Part shown: positions 17,508-26,589 of the stretch, piece after piece | Layout of the letters: every line of letters starts with the position of its first letter | How positions within the stretch are numbered: position 1 is the stretch's first letter | Position numbers and translations under genes: made by a program | DNA from: Actinocorallia herbida | GTDB taxonomy: Bacteria; Actinomycetota; Actinomycetes; Streptosporangiales; Streptosporangiaceae | DNA: 64,000 nucleotides | Assembly: GCF_003751225.1 (NCBI RefSeq) | Contig: NZ_RJKE01000001.1 | Span: forward strand, 5,332,001 to 5,396,000 | Direction: 5' to 3' | The notes under the pieces: generated by a model | The model's input: only the letters and a program-made list of their open reading frames with translations | The model's database searches: none | Told to the model about the DNA's origin: nothing

Positions 17508-18155
17508 TCACTGGCCGTAGACGTTCTGGTAGCGGTCGTACAGCGAGTCCACGTCGGGCTGCGGGATCGCCAGCGGCTCCCCCAGCTGGCGGGACAAGTG
17601 CACCGTCCGGGCCACGTCCTCGCACATCACCGCCGCCTTCACCGCCTCCCGCGCCGACCCGCCGATCGTGAAGACCCCGTGGTTGCGCAGCAGCACCGCC
17701 GGGCTGCGATGCCCCTCCAGGGTCTGCACGATCGCCCTGCCGATGTCCTCACCACCGATCAGCGCGAACGGGCCCACCGGGATCTCCCCGCCGAACTCGT
17801 CCGCCATCGCCGTCAGCACACACGGGATCGCCTCATCCCGCGCCGCCCACGCCGTCGCATACGTCGAATGCGTGTGCACCACACCGCCCACATCCGCACG
17901 ATGCCGGTACACGTAGGCATGCGCGAACACGTCCGACGACGGCTTCAGGCCCGCGGCGACCGGATGCCCGTCCAGGTCGCACAGCACCATCGACTCCGGC
18001 GTGAGCCGCTCGTACGGCACGCCGCTCGGTTTGATCAGGAAGCGGTCGTCGCCGACCCGGGCCGAGACGTTGCCCGCGGTCCACGCGACCAGCGCGGACT
18101 CGACGAGGACCTGGTGCAGCGCCGCGAGTTCCGTGCGCGATGCCGAGTCGTTCAT
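17508..18155 (-). CDS. araD: L-ribulose-5-phosphate 4-epimerase
   Basis: 215 residues, of class II aldolase fold. Substrate-phosphate and zinc-site motifs are present: [12 protein letters not shown] (~residues 24-35), [17 protein letters not shown], and the metal-binding [19 protein letters not shown] with three histidines. The acidic catalytic region [11 protein letters not shown] follows. It epimerises L-ribulose 5-phosphate to D-xylulose 5-phosphate. The gene is 23 bases downstream of the GH1-like gene and 26 bases upstream of araA, so it is clearly part of the same polycistron. Confidence 0.94.
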   Translation of the reverse strand: MNDSASRTELAALHQVLVESALVAWTAGNVSARVGDDRFLIKPSGVPYERLTPESMVLCDLDGHPVAAGLKPSSDVFAHAYVYRHRADVGGVVHTHSTYATAWAARDEAIPCVLTAMADEFGGEIPVGPFALIGGEDIGRAIVQTLEGHRSPAVLLRNHGVFTIGGSAREAVKAAVMCEDVARTVHLSRQLGEPLAIPQPDVDSLYDRYQNVYGQ

Positions 18156-18178
18156 GGGGGTTCCTTGGGTAGAGAGGA

Positions 18179-19162
18179 TCAGGGATGGCCGCGGCGGGCG
18201 ACGTCGCCGAGCCAGTAGAGGCTCGGCCTGGGCCTGGGTGCGCCGGTCCTGCGGTCGAAGGCGATCAGCCCGCAGTCGCCGGGGTGGCCTTCGCCGTGTT
18301 CGGGCGCCGTCCGGTGCAGATATCCGCGGACGTCGGCGCCGTCCGCGACGGCGCCGAGCAGCCCGCGCAAGGCCCGGGAGGTCACGGTGACCCGCAGGGC
18401 GTCATCGGCCGTGGGGACACCGTCGTCGGTGATGAGGATCGGCCGGCCGGTCACCTCGGCCGTGTGCCGCACGACGGCGTCGAGCGTCTCGGACCGCCCG
18501 GGGCCGTCCGCCCCGCCGGACCGAGGACGCGAGACCGGCCTGCCGTGGGCCGGTCCGGAGGCGTAGGCGACCCCCACGAAGTCGTCGCCGCGCGCGTGTT
18601 CGAGCCACCGGTCCGCGAGGCCGTCCGGCTCCGCGGGAACACCGCGCGGTCCGCCGGGCCGCCGGACGGCCACGGTCCAGCCGACGGCGGCGCGCGTGCG
18701 CTCCCGCAGGCTCACCGCGGCCGCATGGTGGGCCTCGGCGATCCTCTCGGGGAGGTCGCCATGCCGTCTTGCGTTCGCCGGCGCCCGCATGGTGCAGATC
18801 CAGCGGACGCCGTCGAGGATCCCGGCGGCCTCGCGGGCGTAGCGCGCGAAGCGACCGGCCGCCGACGGCGCCGACCAGCCGCCCAGGTCGGTGAACCATC
18901 GCGGTGCGGCCCGGTCGTGCAGGGTGACGACGGGTGCGAGCCCGTACTCCAGCGCCTTGCCGATCGCCGTGCGGTACCGGGCGAGCGCGTCCGCGCGGAA
19001 GCGGCCCGGTTCGGGTTCGACGCGGTCCCAGGACAGGACGAGCCCGCAGGCGTTCAGTCCCGCTCCGGCGAGGAGCCAGAGGTCCTCGGGGTCGCCGGAC
19101 GCCGGATCCGAGACGGTGGCCGCGCCCCACAGGAATCCCGGCGGCGCCTGGGTCAGGACCAT
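18179..19162 (-). CDS. GH1-like protein lacking both catalytic glutamates
   Basis: 327 residues, clearly shorter than active GH1 enzymes (~450). GH1 landmarks are recognisable in order: PPGFLWGAATVSD (usual FLWGAATAS), GLVLSWDRVEPEPGRF (W-R--P), APVVTLHDRAAPRWF (usual TLHHFTNP), VRWICTMRAPANA where TFNEPN is expected, and PILITDDGVPTAD where ITENG is expected. Both the acid/base Glu (NEP) and the nucleophile Glu (TENG) are therefore replaced. The ending CGLIAFDRRTGAPRPRPS is typical. It may be a non-catalytic sugar-binding protein or an enzyme with a changed mechanism. Its position inside the operon and the intact frame argue that it is maintained. Confidence 0.75.
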   Translation of the reverse strand: MVLTQAPPGFLWGAATVSDPASGDPEDLWLLAGAGLNACGLVLSWDRVEPEPGRFRADALARYRTAIGKALEYGLAPVVTLHDRAAPRWFTDLGGWSAPSAAGRFARYAREAAGILDGVRWICTMRAPANARRHGDLPERIAEAHHAAAVSLRERTRAAVGWTVAVRRPGGPRGVPAEPDGLADRWLEHARGDDFVGVAYASGPAHGRPVSRPRSGGADGPGRSETLDAVVRHTAEVTGRPILITDDGVPTADDALRVTVTSRALRGLLGAVADGADVRGYLHRTAPEHGEGHPGDCGLIAFDRRTGAPRPRPSLYWLGDVARRGHP

Positions 19163-19192
19163 GCGCCGGCCCCTTCGCGGGAGGATCCGTTC

Positions 19193-21958
19193 TCATCCAC
19201 GGCCGCTCCCGAGGTCCGCGAAGGCGGCCTCCACGTCGTGGAGGATCGGCTCGGCTCCGGGGAGCCTCTGCAGCGCGTCCCTGAGCCTCGCGTTCTGCGG
19301 CGCGGAGCCGAAGCCGATGCCGACGGCTTCGGCGATCTCCGGCATCCTGGCCACGATCGCGTCGGTGACCAGCTTCATCGCGCCGGGCCGGTCCGCCACC
19401 TCCCCGAGGGTGCTGTCCAGGGTGAGCGGCGACCGCTCGGCGGCCTGGTCGGCGAACGGGACGGTCCAGCGGTGGACGCCCGAGCCGACCGTGTGCTCGG
19501 TGCCGTCGGGCAGGCCCACCTCGGCCGAGGTGTTGGGCGAGACCGTCACCTCGACGGAGAGCCACTCGCCGCTGATCGCCCAGCGGCAGGCGGCGGGACC
19601 GTAGGGGGTGTGCAGGCGCGCGGAGGCGTGGGTGAGGCCGCCGCCCGGCCGGGGGGCCACGCGCAGTCGGCGGTATCCGGGCTCGGCGGGGGCCAGGCCG
19701 GCGACGGTCCTGTGCAGCCAGTCGGCGACCGCGCCGAACGCGTAGTGGTTGAAGGACGTCATGCCGCTTGCGTTGACGGTCCCGTCGGGCAGGAGGCTGT
19801 CCCAGCGCTCCCAGATCGTCGTCGCGCCCTGGGTGACCGGGTACAGCCACGACGGGCGCTCCTGCTGCAGGAGCAGCCGGTAGGCGGAGTCGAGGAAGCC
19901 GGTCTCGGCGAGGGCGTCGCAGATCAGCGGGGTTCCGACGAAGCCCGTCGCGATCCGGTGGCCGCCGCCCCGCACCAGGTCGGCAAGGCGCCGGCCCGCG
20001 TGCCTCCGCTGCTCCTCCCCCGACAGCAGCCCGAACCGCAGCGCCAGCGCGTAGGCGGTCTGGGAGTCCGACAGCAGGCGGCCGGAAGCGGTGGTGTACT
20101 CGTCCTGGAACGCCCGGCGGATCCGCGCGGCCAGCGTCCCGTAGTGCGCGGCCTCCTCGGTCCGGCCGAGCAGTCGCGCGGTACCGGCCACCAGGTCCGC
20201 CGAGTGCGCGAAGTAGGCGGTCGCGACGATCTCGGGGTAGGTCCTGGCCGCGTCGGCACGCCCGGGTGGCGCCGCCGGGTCCAGCCAGTCGCCGAACTGG
20301 AATCCCGAATCCCACAGCAGGCCTTCGCCCGCCAGGCCCGCCACATGGTCCACCCAGGCGCGCATGCCGGGGTACTGCGCCTCCAGGACGCCGAGGTCGC
20401 CGTACCGCTGGTAGAGCGTCCAGGGAACGATCACCGCCGCGTCCCCCCAGGCCGCCGCGGCGGTCGGCACGTTCACGACGAAGGGGACGACGGACGGCAC
20501 CGCGCCGTCCGGGGCCTGCTCGGCCGCCAGGTCGGCGAGCCAGGAGCGCAGGAATCCCGCGCTGTCGTACAGGAAGGACGCGGTCGGCGCGAAGACCTGG
20601 ATGTCGCCGGTCCAGCCCAGGCGCTCGTCACGCTGAGGGCAGTCGGTGGGCACGTCGAGGAAGTTGCCGCGCATCCCCCAGACCGTGTTCTCGTGCAGCC
20701 GCTCGACGAGCGGGTCGGAGCAGCCGAACCAGCCGGTGCGCTCCAGGTCGGAGTGGCACACCAGGGCGACGGCTCCGGTCACCGGACCGGTGACCTCGGC
20801 GTACCTGAAGCCGTGGAAGGTGAAGCGCGGCTCCCATTCCTCGATCCCGCCGCCGCGCAGGACATAGGTGTCGGTCGCCTCCGCCGTGCGCAGCGGCTCC
20901 ACGCACAGTTCGCCGCCTTGGAGGATCTCGGCGTGGCGGAGCACCGCCTTGTCCCCCGACGCACCGGAGGCGGTGATCCGGAGCCTGCCGACGAGGTTCT
21001 GCCCGAAGTCCAGGATCGTCCTCCCGGAAGGGGAGGTGAGCGTGGCCACGGGCGCGAGGGTCTCGGTGACGCGCACCGGTGGTCCGGTCGGGGCGACCAG
21101 GGTGGCGAGGTCGTGGTCGACGGTCTCGGCGGGCCACCAGGCCGCGTCGTCGAACCCGGGCTCGGACCAGCCTGCGTGCTCCCGCCTCGCGTCGTAGGCC
21201 TCGCCGTCGTACAGGTCGGTGGACAGCAGCGGGCCCGAGGAGGCCCGCCACCGGCCCGCGCCGGTCGTGATCCGGCGGACCGTGCCGTCCCCGTAGGCAA
21301 GTTCGAGCTGTGCCAGCAGCGCGAGCCGGTCGCCGTACAGGGCCCGCTTCCCCTCGTATCCGAGCCGGCCGCGGTACCAACCGTCGCCGAGCACCGCTCC
21401 CAGGCAGTTGGCGCCGTCGCGGACGAGCCCGGTGACGTCGTAGGTCTGGTAGCGCAACCGGTGGTGGTAGCTGGTCCAGCCGGGGGCCAGCACGTGGTCG
21501 CCGACCCGTTCGCCGTTCAGTTCGGCCTCGTAGACCCCCAGGGCCGTCGCGTACAGGCGGGCCGACACCAGGCCGGGGCCGGACGCGAACTCCGTCCGCA
21601 GCAGCGACCCCTCGCCGGGACCGACGAACCGCGCCTCCCAGTCGTCCGCGCCCAGCAGGCCCGCCTCGACCTCCGCGCGCGTCCAGGGCGAGAGATCTCC
21701 GGACGGCCCGGCCACCCGGACCGCGACCTCGACGCGCTCGCGGGAGGCCAGCGGCGCGAACGGCCAGGGCACCAGGACCGAGTCCGACGCCTCCACCCGC
21801 ACCCTCTCGCCGCGCGCCTCCACCTCGTAGGCGGTCTGCATCCAGTCCGGGATGGCGGTCTCGGTGCGCCAGGACAGCCGGGGGCGCGCGGTGCCGATCC
21901 CCAGCGGCTCCCGGACCTGCTCGAACCTCGGCCCGGTCACCTTCGTGGTCACGGCCAT
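19193..21958 (-). CDS. Alpha-L-rhamnosidase (GH78)
   Basis: 921 residues from ATG 21958; the first ~10 bases overlap the 3' end of the preceding gene. Typical GH78 plan: an N-terminal Ig-like domain (PRLSWRT...AYEVEARG), beta-jelly-roll domains with ARLYATALGVYEAELNGERV and LAPGWTSYHHRLRYQTYDVT, and an (alpha/alpha)6 barrel carrying DCPQRDERLGWTGDIQVF, whose Asp/Glu residues form the catalytic pocket. It hydrolyses terminal alpha-L-rhamnosides. No signal peptide is visible, so it would act in the cytoplasm on imported glycosides. Its neighbours on both sides are other glycosidases of the cassette. Confidence 0.92.
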   Translation of the reverse strand: MAVTTKVTGPRFEQVREPLGIGTARPRLSWRTETAIPDWMQTAYEVEARGERVRVEASDSVLVPWPFAPLASRERVEVAVRVAGPSGDLSPWTRAEVEAGLLGADDWEARFVGPGEGSLLRTEFASGPGLVSARLYATALGVYEAELNGERVGDHVLAPGWTSYHHRLRYQTYDVTGLVRDGANCLGAVLGDGWYRGRLGYEGKRALYGDRLALLAQLELAYGDGTVRRITTGAGRWRASSGPLLSTDLYDGEAYDARREHAGWSEPGFDDAAWWPAETVDHDLATLVAPTGPPVRVTETLAPVATLTSPSGRTILDFGQNLVGRLRITASGASGDKAVLRHAEILQGGELCVEPLRTAEATDTYVLRGGGIEEWEPRFTFHGFRYAEVTGPVTGAVALVCHSDLERTGWFGCSDPLVERLHENTVWGMRGNFLDVPTDCPQRDERLGWTGDIQVFAPTASFLYDSAGFLRSWLADLAAEQAPDGAVPSVVPFVVNVPTAAAAWGDAAVIVPWTLYQRYGDLGVLEAQYPGMRAWVDHVAGLAGEGLLWDSGFQFGDWLDPAAPPGRADAARTYPEIVATAYFAHSADLVAGTARLLGRTEEAAHYGTLAARIRRAFQDEYTTASGRLLSDSQTAYALALRFGLLSGEEQRRHAGRRLADLVRGGGHRIATGFVGTPLICDALAETGFLDSAYRLLLQQERPSWLYPVTQGATTIWERWDSLLPDGTVNASGMTSFNHYAFGAVADWLHRTVAGLAPAEPGYRRLRVAPRPGGGLTHASARLHTPYGPAACRWAISGEWLSVEVTVSPNTSAEVGLPDGTEHTVGSGVHRWTVPFADQAAERSPLTLDSTLGEVADRPGAMKLVTDAIVARMPEIAEAVGIGFGSAPQNARLRDALQRLPGAEPILHDVEAAFADLGSGRG

Positions 21959-24057
21959 GGCGTGAACCCTTCGTGGCGGACGGTCCAGGTGCCGTCCTTG
22001 GGGAAGCCGGGGCTCGGGGTCTCCGTGCCGTCCCAGCCCGCGGCCATGAGGGAGACGGCGGACAGGAGGGCTCCGTTGGAGGGGAGGTAGACGGGCAGGA
22101 GGCTGCCTATCTGGGGGGTGTGGCCGGTGGGCAGGTACCGGTTCTTGGCGCGGTCGGCAAGGAGCGCGTCGACGGCCAGGTCCGGGCGGCCGACGCGGGC
22201 GGCGGTCATGGCCATGACGGGGAAGTCCCAGCCCCAGGCGGTGTCCCACAGCCAGTCGTCGCGGACGTCGAGCAGGGTCGCCTCCATGACGGCCGGGTCG
22301 ACCAGGGGCGTGGCGGGCACGACGCCGAGCGCGCACAGCAGCGACGGGTGGTCGTCGCGCTTCAGGTAGGGCTCGGTCGCGATCGCCGTGTAGACGCCTT
22401 CTCGCTGGTGGGGCTTCACCAAGCCGTCCTGGACGCGCCGCCAGTGGTCGTCGCGGTCCTTGCCGAGGCGTTCGCGCCAGAGCTGGGCGATCTCCAGGCC
22501 CCACCACCAGTAGGCGAGTTCGAAGGCGGGGTCCTCGGTCGTCTTGGCGTCGTAGAACTCCTGGGCGGGCAGCAGCGGCGCGGGCAGGTGCCAGACTCCG
22601 TCGCGCTCCTCTGCGAAGGAGGCCATGAACAGCGCGGTCTCCTCGACCAGTTCGGCGAAGCGGACGACCAGCCGTTCCCGCTCCGTCCCGCCGGAGGCTC
22701 GGTGGAGCAGCTCCAGGAGGTAGAGGGGGTGGGGCTGCTGCCAGATGAGCAGCGCCCCGATGTCGCTCGGGCTCTCCCTGCCGTCCGGGCCGACGTGCTT
22801 GGGCCAGCGGGCGCCGGCGTAGTGCTGCCTGCGGGCGGTGGCGCGGGCTGAGTCCAGGATGGACAGGTACCAGTCCATGCTGCGTTCGAGGAGTTCCGGG
22901 CGGCCCCAGACGGCGAAATGCGCGGCGTGCCACCAGTGCATCTCCAGGTGGAACTTGCCCTGCCAGGAGTTGGTGATCAGCCCGGTCTCCTGCGGCGGGT
23001 TCGTGCCGGCGCAGTTCACCTTGGTGAGGTACTGCGACAGCACCACCCGGCGCTCCAGCTCGCCGGCCCGCGGGTCGGTGCTGCCCGCGAAGTCGATCGC
23101 CGCGCCCGAGGTCCAGAAGCCGCGCCAGGACGCCTCCGCTGCCGCCCTGATCCCGGCGAAGCCCGCACGGCCGAGGTCGGCGCCATCACCCGGCCCGAAC
23201 GACGCGACGAGCTCGAGCACGGAAGCGGAGGCGGTCACCGCGAACTCGTGCGGCATGCCGGAAGGCTCGACGGTCCCCGACGACCGGTCCAGGCGCACCG
23301 TGTACTCGGTGTCGTCCAGGACGCGGCCGAACCGGCAGGCGGCCTCGCCGAGAGGCTCCAGCGTGGTGCGGTGCGTGTCCGGCGAGGACCAGTCCGAGGT
23401 CTGGAAGAAGCCGTCGCTGGCGTAGGGGAACCGGACGGCGACGGCGGCCCTGCCGTCGGCGAGCAGGTCGGACTCCACCCGGAAGGCGACCCTGGCTCGG
23501 TCGGGGTCGGCGACCGTGGTGACGCGCACCTCGCGGCCCGCGTACGTGAAGACGCTCTCCAGGACGCCCGTCCACAGGTCGAGGCGCTGGCGCGGGTTCA
23601 CGAGCGCCGCCGGGTCCTCCTCCGGCGCCGCGCCCGCCTCCGGCCGCAGCACCAGCCCGATCCGGCCCAGGTCCAGCCGCTGGGGATTCAGGTGGAGCCA
23701 CGTCCCGGCGCGGTACTCCGGCGCGACCTCGCCCCCGAACGCCGCGGCCATGTCGAACCTGTCCGGGTACCGCACAGGCCCCCGCGCGGACTCGTAGGTC
23801 GACATCGCGTCGTCGAGCACGAACCCTTCGGGATTGGGCATGGCGTGCCAGCCCCACGTCGCCATCGTCGCGGTGTTCACCGCCAGGCGCCGCTCCGCCT
23901 GCGCGGCGGCCTGGTCGTGGAAGGCGAGGAAGGTCTGCATCCCGGTGATATCGGCGGTATAGGCGAAGTCGCCGTTGCCGACCGTCAGGACGTGCGCGGG
24001 ATCGGGCGCGGTCAGCTCGACGGTGTGGCGGCGGACCACGGCCTCTCGGTCGATCAT
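21949..24057 (-). CDS. Six-hairpin (alpha/alpha)6 glycosidase-like protein
   Basis: 702 residues from ATG 24057, which has GGAGAG at good spacing. An ATG at 24108 overlaps the upstream stop (ATGA) and would add 17 residues. The N-terminal beta-sandwich carries HVLTVGNGDFAYTADITGMQ, a signature of a glycosidase-like family near GH65/GH95. The barrel has KFHLEMHWWHAAHFAVWGR and LAYWWWGLEIAQLWRERLG. There is no signal peptide. I recognise the fold type but not the substrate; hydrolysis of an alpha-linked deoxysugar or hexose is possible. The start of the GH78 gene overlaps its 3' end, so translation of the two is coupled. Confidence 0.7.
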   Translation of the reverse strand: MIDREAVVRRHTVELTAPDPAHVLTVGNGDFAYTADITGMQTFLAFHDQAAAQAERRLAVNTATMATWGWHAMPNPEGFVLDDAMSTYESARGPVRYPDRFDMAAAFGGEVAPEYRAGTWLHLNPQRLDLGRIGLVLRPEAGAAPEEDPAALVNPRQRLDLWTGVLESVFTYAGREVRVTTVADPDRARVAFRVESDLLADGRAAVAVRFPYASDGFFQTSDWSSPDTHRTTLEPLGEAACRFGRVLDDTEYTVRLDRSSGTVEPSGMPHEFAVTASASVLELVASFGPGDGADLGRAGFAGIRAAAEASWRGFWTSGAAIDFAGSTDPRAGELERRVVLSQYLTKVNCAGTNPPQETGLITNSWQGKFHLEMHWWHAAHFAVWGRPELLERSMDWYLSILDSARATARRQHYAGARWPKHVGPDGRESPSDIGALLIWQQPHPLYLLELLHRASGGTERERLVVRFAELVEETALFMASFAEERDGVWHLPAPLLPAQEFYDAKTTEDPAFELAYWWWGLEIAQLWRERLGKDRDDHWRRVQDGLVKPHQREGVYTAIATEPYLKRDDHPSLLCALGVVPATPLVDPAVMEATLLDVRDDWLWDTAWGWDFPVMAMTAARVGRPDLAVDALLADRAKNRYLPTGHTPQIGSLLPVYLPSNGALLSAVSLMAAGWDGTETPSPGFPKDGTWTVRHEGFTPWP

Positions 24058-24104
24058 GGTCGTCTCTCCGGTCAGGTGCTGGTCGGGGTTCTCTGCCGCG
24101 CCGG

Positions 24105-26555
24105 TCATTCGACGGCCACGAGCAGTTCGACCGGTTCGCACCCCGGCGCCGCCGCGCGCAGGCGGATCTTCCCGGTGCCGGTCGGGCGCAGAACGGCGAG
24201 GGCGCGCCCTTCGTAGGTGGTGCGCTCGGTCGCGTCGAAGCGCTCCTCGGTCGCCGGGACGGCGGTGCCGAAGCCGGCCAGGACCCCTGCCCCGGAGACC
24301 TCCACGCGCACCGGGCGGTCGGCCGCGGTGTGGACCGTTCCGTGCTCGTCGGTCAGGGTGAAGGCGACGTAGGCGAGGTCGCCGCCCTCGCTCGCCAGAA
24401 CGGGCCTGTCGGCTTCGGCGCGCAGGCGCAGCCCGTCCTGCGCGGACCGCACGACGTGGCGTCCCGACTCGGCGCCGTCCCGGTAGGCGATGGCCACCAG
24501 TTCCCCGGGCGCGTAGGCGGTCTCGAACTCCGTCCGGAAGCGCTGCTCGGCCCCCACGGGCCTCCGGCCGAGCGAGGCGCCGTTGACGAGGAGTTCCACC
24601 TCGTCGGCGCCGCCGTAGACCTCGACGGTGATGGGCTCGCCCTCGAAGCCGGGCCAGGTCCAGCTGGAGACGGCGTCGCTCCACGCCCACGGGCTCCCGC
24701 CCCAGGTCTTGCCGTGGTGCTGCGGCCGCCGCACCGCGATGTAGGGCGCGGACCGCAGGCCGAAGACGATCTCCCGATAGAAGGAGACGGGCCTCCGGTG
24801 ACCGGTGATGTCCAGGTCCCCGCAGTCGGCGAGCAGCGCGGGATAGGGGGCCACGTGGACCGGGCGCGGGGATTCGGGCGAGAGGTACTGCGGCCTGCCG
24901 ATGCCGACCTCGCCCAGGTAGTCCCAGCCGGTCCAGGTGAAGTCCCCGATGACGTGGCCGTACCGCTCGACCAGCTTCCAGTTGCCGTCGATGTGGGTGG
25001 AGAAGGTCTCGGCCCCCACGATGATCCGGTTCGGGAAGAGTTCCTCGTCGAGGGCGTAGCGGCTCTCGGAGTAGTTCATCCCGGCGACGTCCAGCACCGC
25101 GTAGGACTCGGCGGTGCGCTCCGACACCAGCCCGGAGGCGCCGACCATGTTCATCATGTCGCCGGCGTCGGCCATGACGGTGTTGATGCCCTCCGCCGCG
25201 GGTTCCGCGGCCTGCCTCTGCCGCCTCGACTTCAGCACCTCCGGCAGTACGGCGAGCATGTTGTTGACGCCGTTCGTGACGAACCGGGTGCCGTCCAGGG
25301 AGCGGACCTTCTCCGCGAGCCTGCGCCCCCACGCGGCCCCGGCGGCCGAGCCCGCCTCCGGGATCTCATTGCCGATCGAGTACATGATGACGCTGGGGTG
25401 GTTGACGTCCTTGGCGACCATCGCCTCGATGTCGCGCTCCCACCATTCGGGGAAGTTCAGGCTGTAGTCGAACTCGTTCTTGGCCGAGGTCCACATGTCG
25501 AACGCCTCGTCCATCACCAGCACGCCGAGGCGGTCGCAGGCGTCCAGCATCGCCGTGCTCATCGGGTGGTGGGACATGCGGATGGCGTTGAACCCGGCGT
25601 CCTTCAGCAGCTCGACCCTGCGCTCCTCGGCGCGGGCGAAGGTGGCCGCGCCCAGGACGCCGTTGTCGTGGTGCACGCACGCGCCCCGCAGCTTGACCGG
25701 CCTGCCGTTGATCCGCAGCCCGAAGCGGGGATCGAGCTGCAACGTGCGGATGCCGAACGCGACGGTCTCGGTGTCCACTTCCGCTCCCTCCTCACGCAGG
25801 CTCAGGGCGCAGGTGTAGAGGGACGGGGACCCGGTGCCCCACAGGGCGGGATCGAAGACGTAGAGGCGCGGCCGGGCGATCGCCGGTTCGCCGGGCAGCA
25901 CCGTGACCTTCGCGACGTCGGCGGCGACGACGGCTCCCGCGGCGTCGCGGATCTCGACGGCCAGGTCCAGGGTCCGGATGGCGAGGGAGTCGTTCTCGAT
26001 CCTCGCCTCGACCTCCACCACCGCCCGGTCGCGGTCGATGTCCGGCGTCGTGACGCGGACGCCGTCCTGGGCGATGCGGGCGGTCTCGCCGATGAGCATC
26101 CAGGTGTCGCGGTAGATCCCGGCACCGGTGTACCAGCGCGAGTCCCGGTGGGCGCGGGCCTCGACGCGGATCTCGTTGTCCTGGCCGAACCGCAGGTAGC
26201 GGTCGGCGTCGATGTGGAAGTGCGAGTATCCGTATGGGCGCTGCCCGGCGTAGTCGCCGTTGATGTGGACCGTCGCGTCGCGGTAGACGCCCTCGAACTC
26301 GAGGAAGATCCGCTTGCCGCGGTGCTCCTCGGGCACGGAGAAGGTCTTGCGGTACTCGAAGGTCCCGCCGGGGAAATAGGCTCCCGCCCCGTTCTCCATC
26401 GTGGCGGCGCCCTGCGGGTCCACCCGGTCCTGCCCGATCATCGCGTCGTGCGGCAGCGTCACGGGGCGGAACTCCACTGACGTGCCTGACAGCTCGGCGA
26501 ACGGGTTGACCTTCGGCCGGGTCTCCCAGCCGTCGTTGAACGAAATACGGATCAT
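24105..26555 (-). CDS. GH2 beta-galactosidase-type glycosidase
   Basis: 816 residues. N-terminal sugar-binding domain: SFNDGW, then LPHDAMI and FEYRKTFSVPEE. The Ig-like domain is followed by the TIM barrel with GACVHHDNGVLG, NAIRMSHHP and MDEAFDMW. The acid/base is in MYSIGNEIPE (Glu397) and the nucleophile in IIVGAETFST (Glu516). C-terminal Ig-like domains follow (GDLAYVAFTLTDEHGT). It cleaves terminal beta-galactosides or related beta-glycosides such as beta-L-arabinopyranosides. No secretion signal is present. It is 34 bases after the GH3 gene, and its stop overlaps the upstream possible ATG of the six-hairpin gene. Confidence 0.92.
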   Translation of the reverse strand: MIRISFNDGWETRPKVNPFAELSGTSVEFRPVTLPHDAMIGQDRVDPQGAATMENGAGAYFPGGTFEYRKTFSVPEEHRGKRIFLEFEGVYRDATVHINGDYAGQRPYGYSHFHIDADRYLRFGQDNEIRVEARAHRDSRWYTGAGIYRDTWMLIGETARIAQDGVRVTTPDIDRDRAVVEVEARIENDSLAIRTLDLAVEIRDAAGAVVAADVAKVTVLPGEPAIARPRLYVFDPALWGTGSPSLYTCALSLREEGAEVDTETVAFGIRTLQLDPRFGLRINGRPVKLRGACVHHDNGVLGAATFARAEERRVELLKDAGFNAIRMSHHPMSTAMLDACDRLGVLVMDEAFDMWTSAKNEFDYSLNFPEWWERDIEAMVAKDVNHPSVIMYSIGNEIPEAGSAAGAAWGRRLAEKVRSLDGTRFVTNGVNNMLAVLPEVLKSRRQRQAAEPAAEGINTVMADAGDMMNMVGASGLVSERTAESYAVLDVAGMNYSESRYALDEELFPNRIIVGAETFSTHIDGNWKLVERYGHVIGDFTWTGWDYLGEVGIGRPQYLSPESPRPVHVAPYPALLADCGDLDITGHRRPVSFYREIVFGLRSAPYIAVRRPQHHGKTWGGSPWAWSDAVSSWTWPGFEGEPITVEVYGGADEVELLVNGASLGRRPVGAEQRFRTEFETAYAPGELVAIAYRDGAESGRHVVRSAQDGLRLRAEADRPVLASEGGDLAYVAFTLTDEHGTVHTAADRPVRVEVSGAGVLAGFGTAVPATEERFDATERTTYEGRALAVLRPTGTGKIRLRAAAPGCEPVELLVAVE

Positions 26556-26589
26556 GAAAGCGTGACTTCCTTAGATTCTGCGCGCTGCA

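Noticed and set aside
18185-22090. Plus-strand open frame of ~1,300 codons opposite araD-GH78
   Set aside because: It is the mirror of several clearly identified minus-strand genes, with low-complexity composition and no family similarity.
24330-26480. Plus-strand open frame opposite the GH2 gene
   Set aside because: It has the Val/Asp/Gly/Arg-rich composition of a shadow frame; the GH2 catalytic motifs are on the minus strand.
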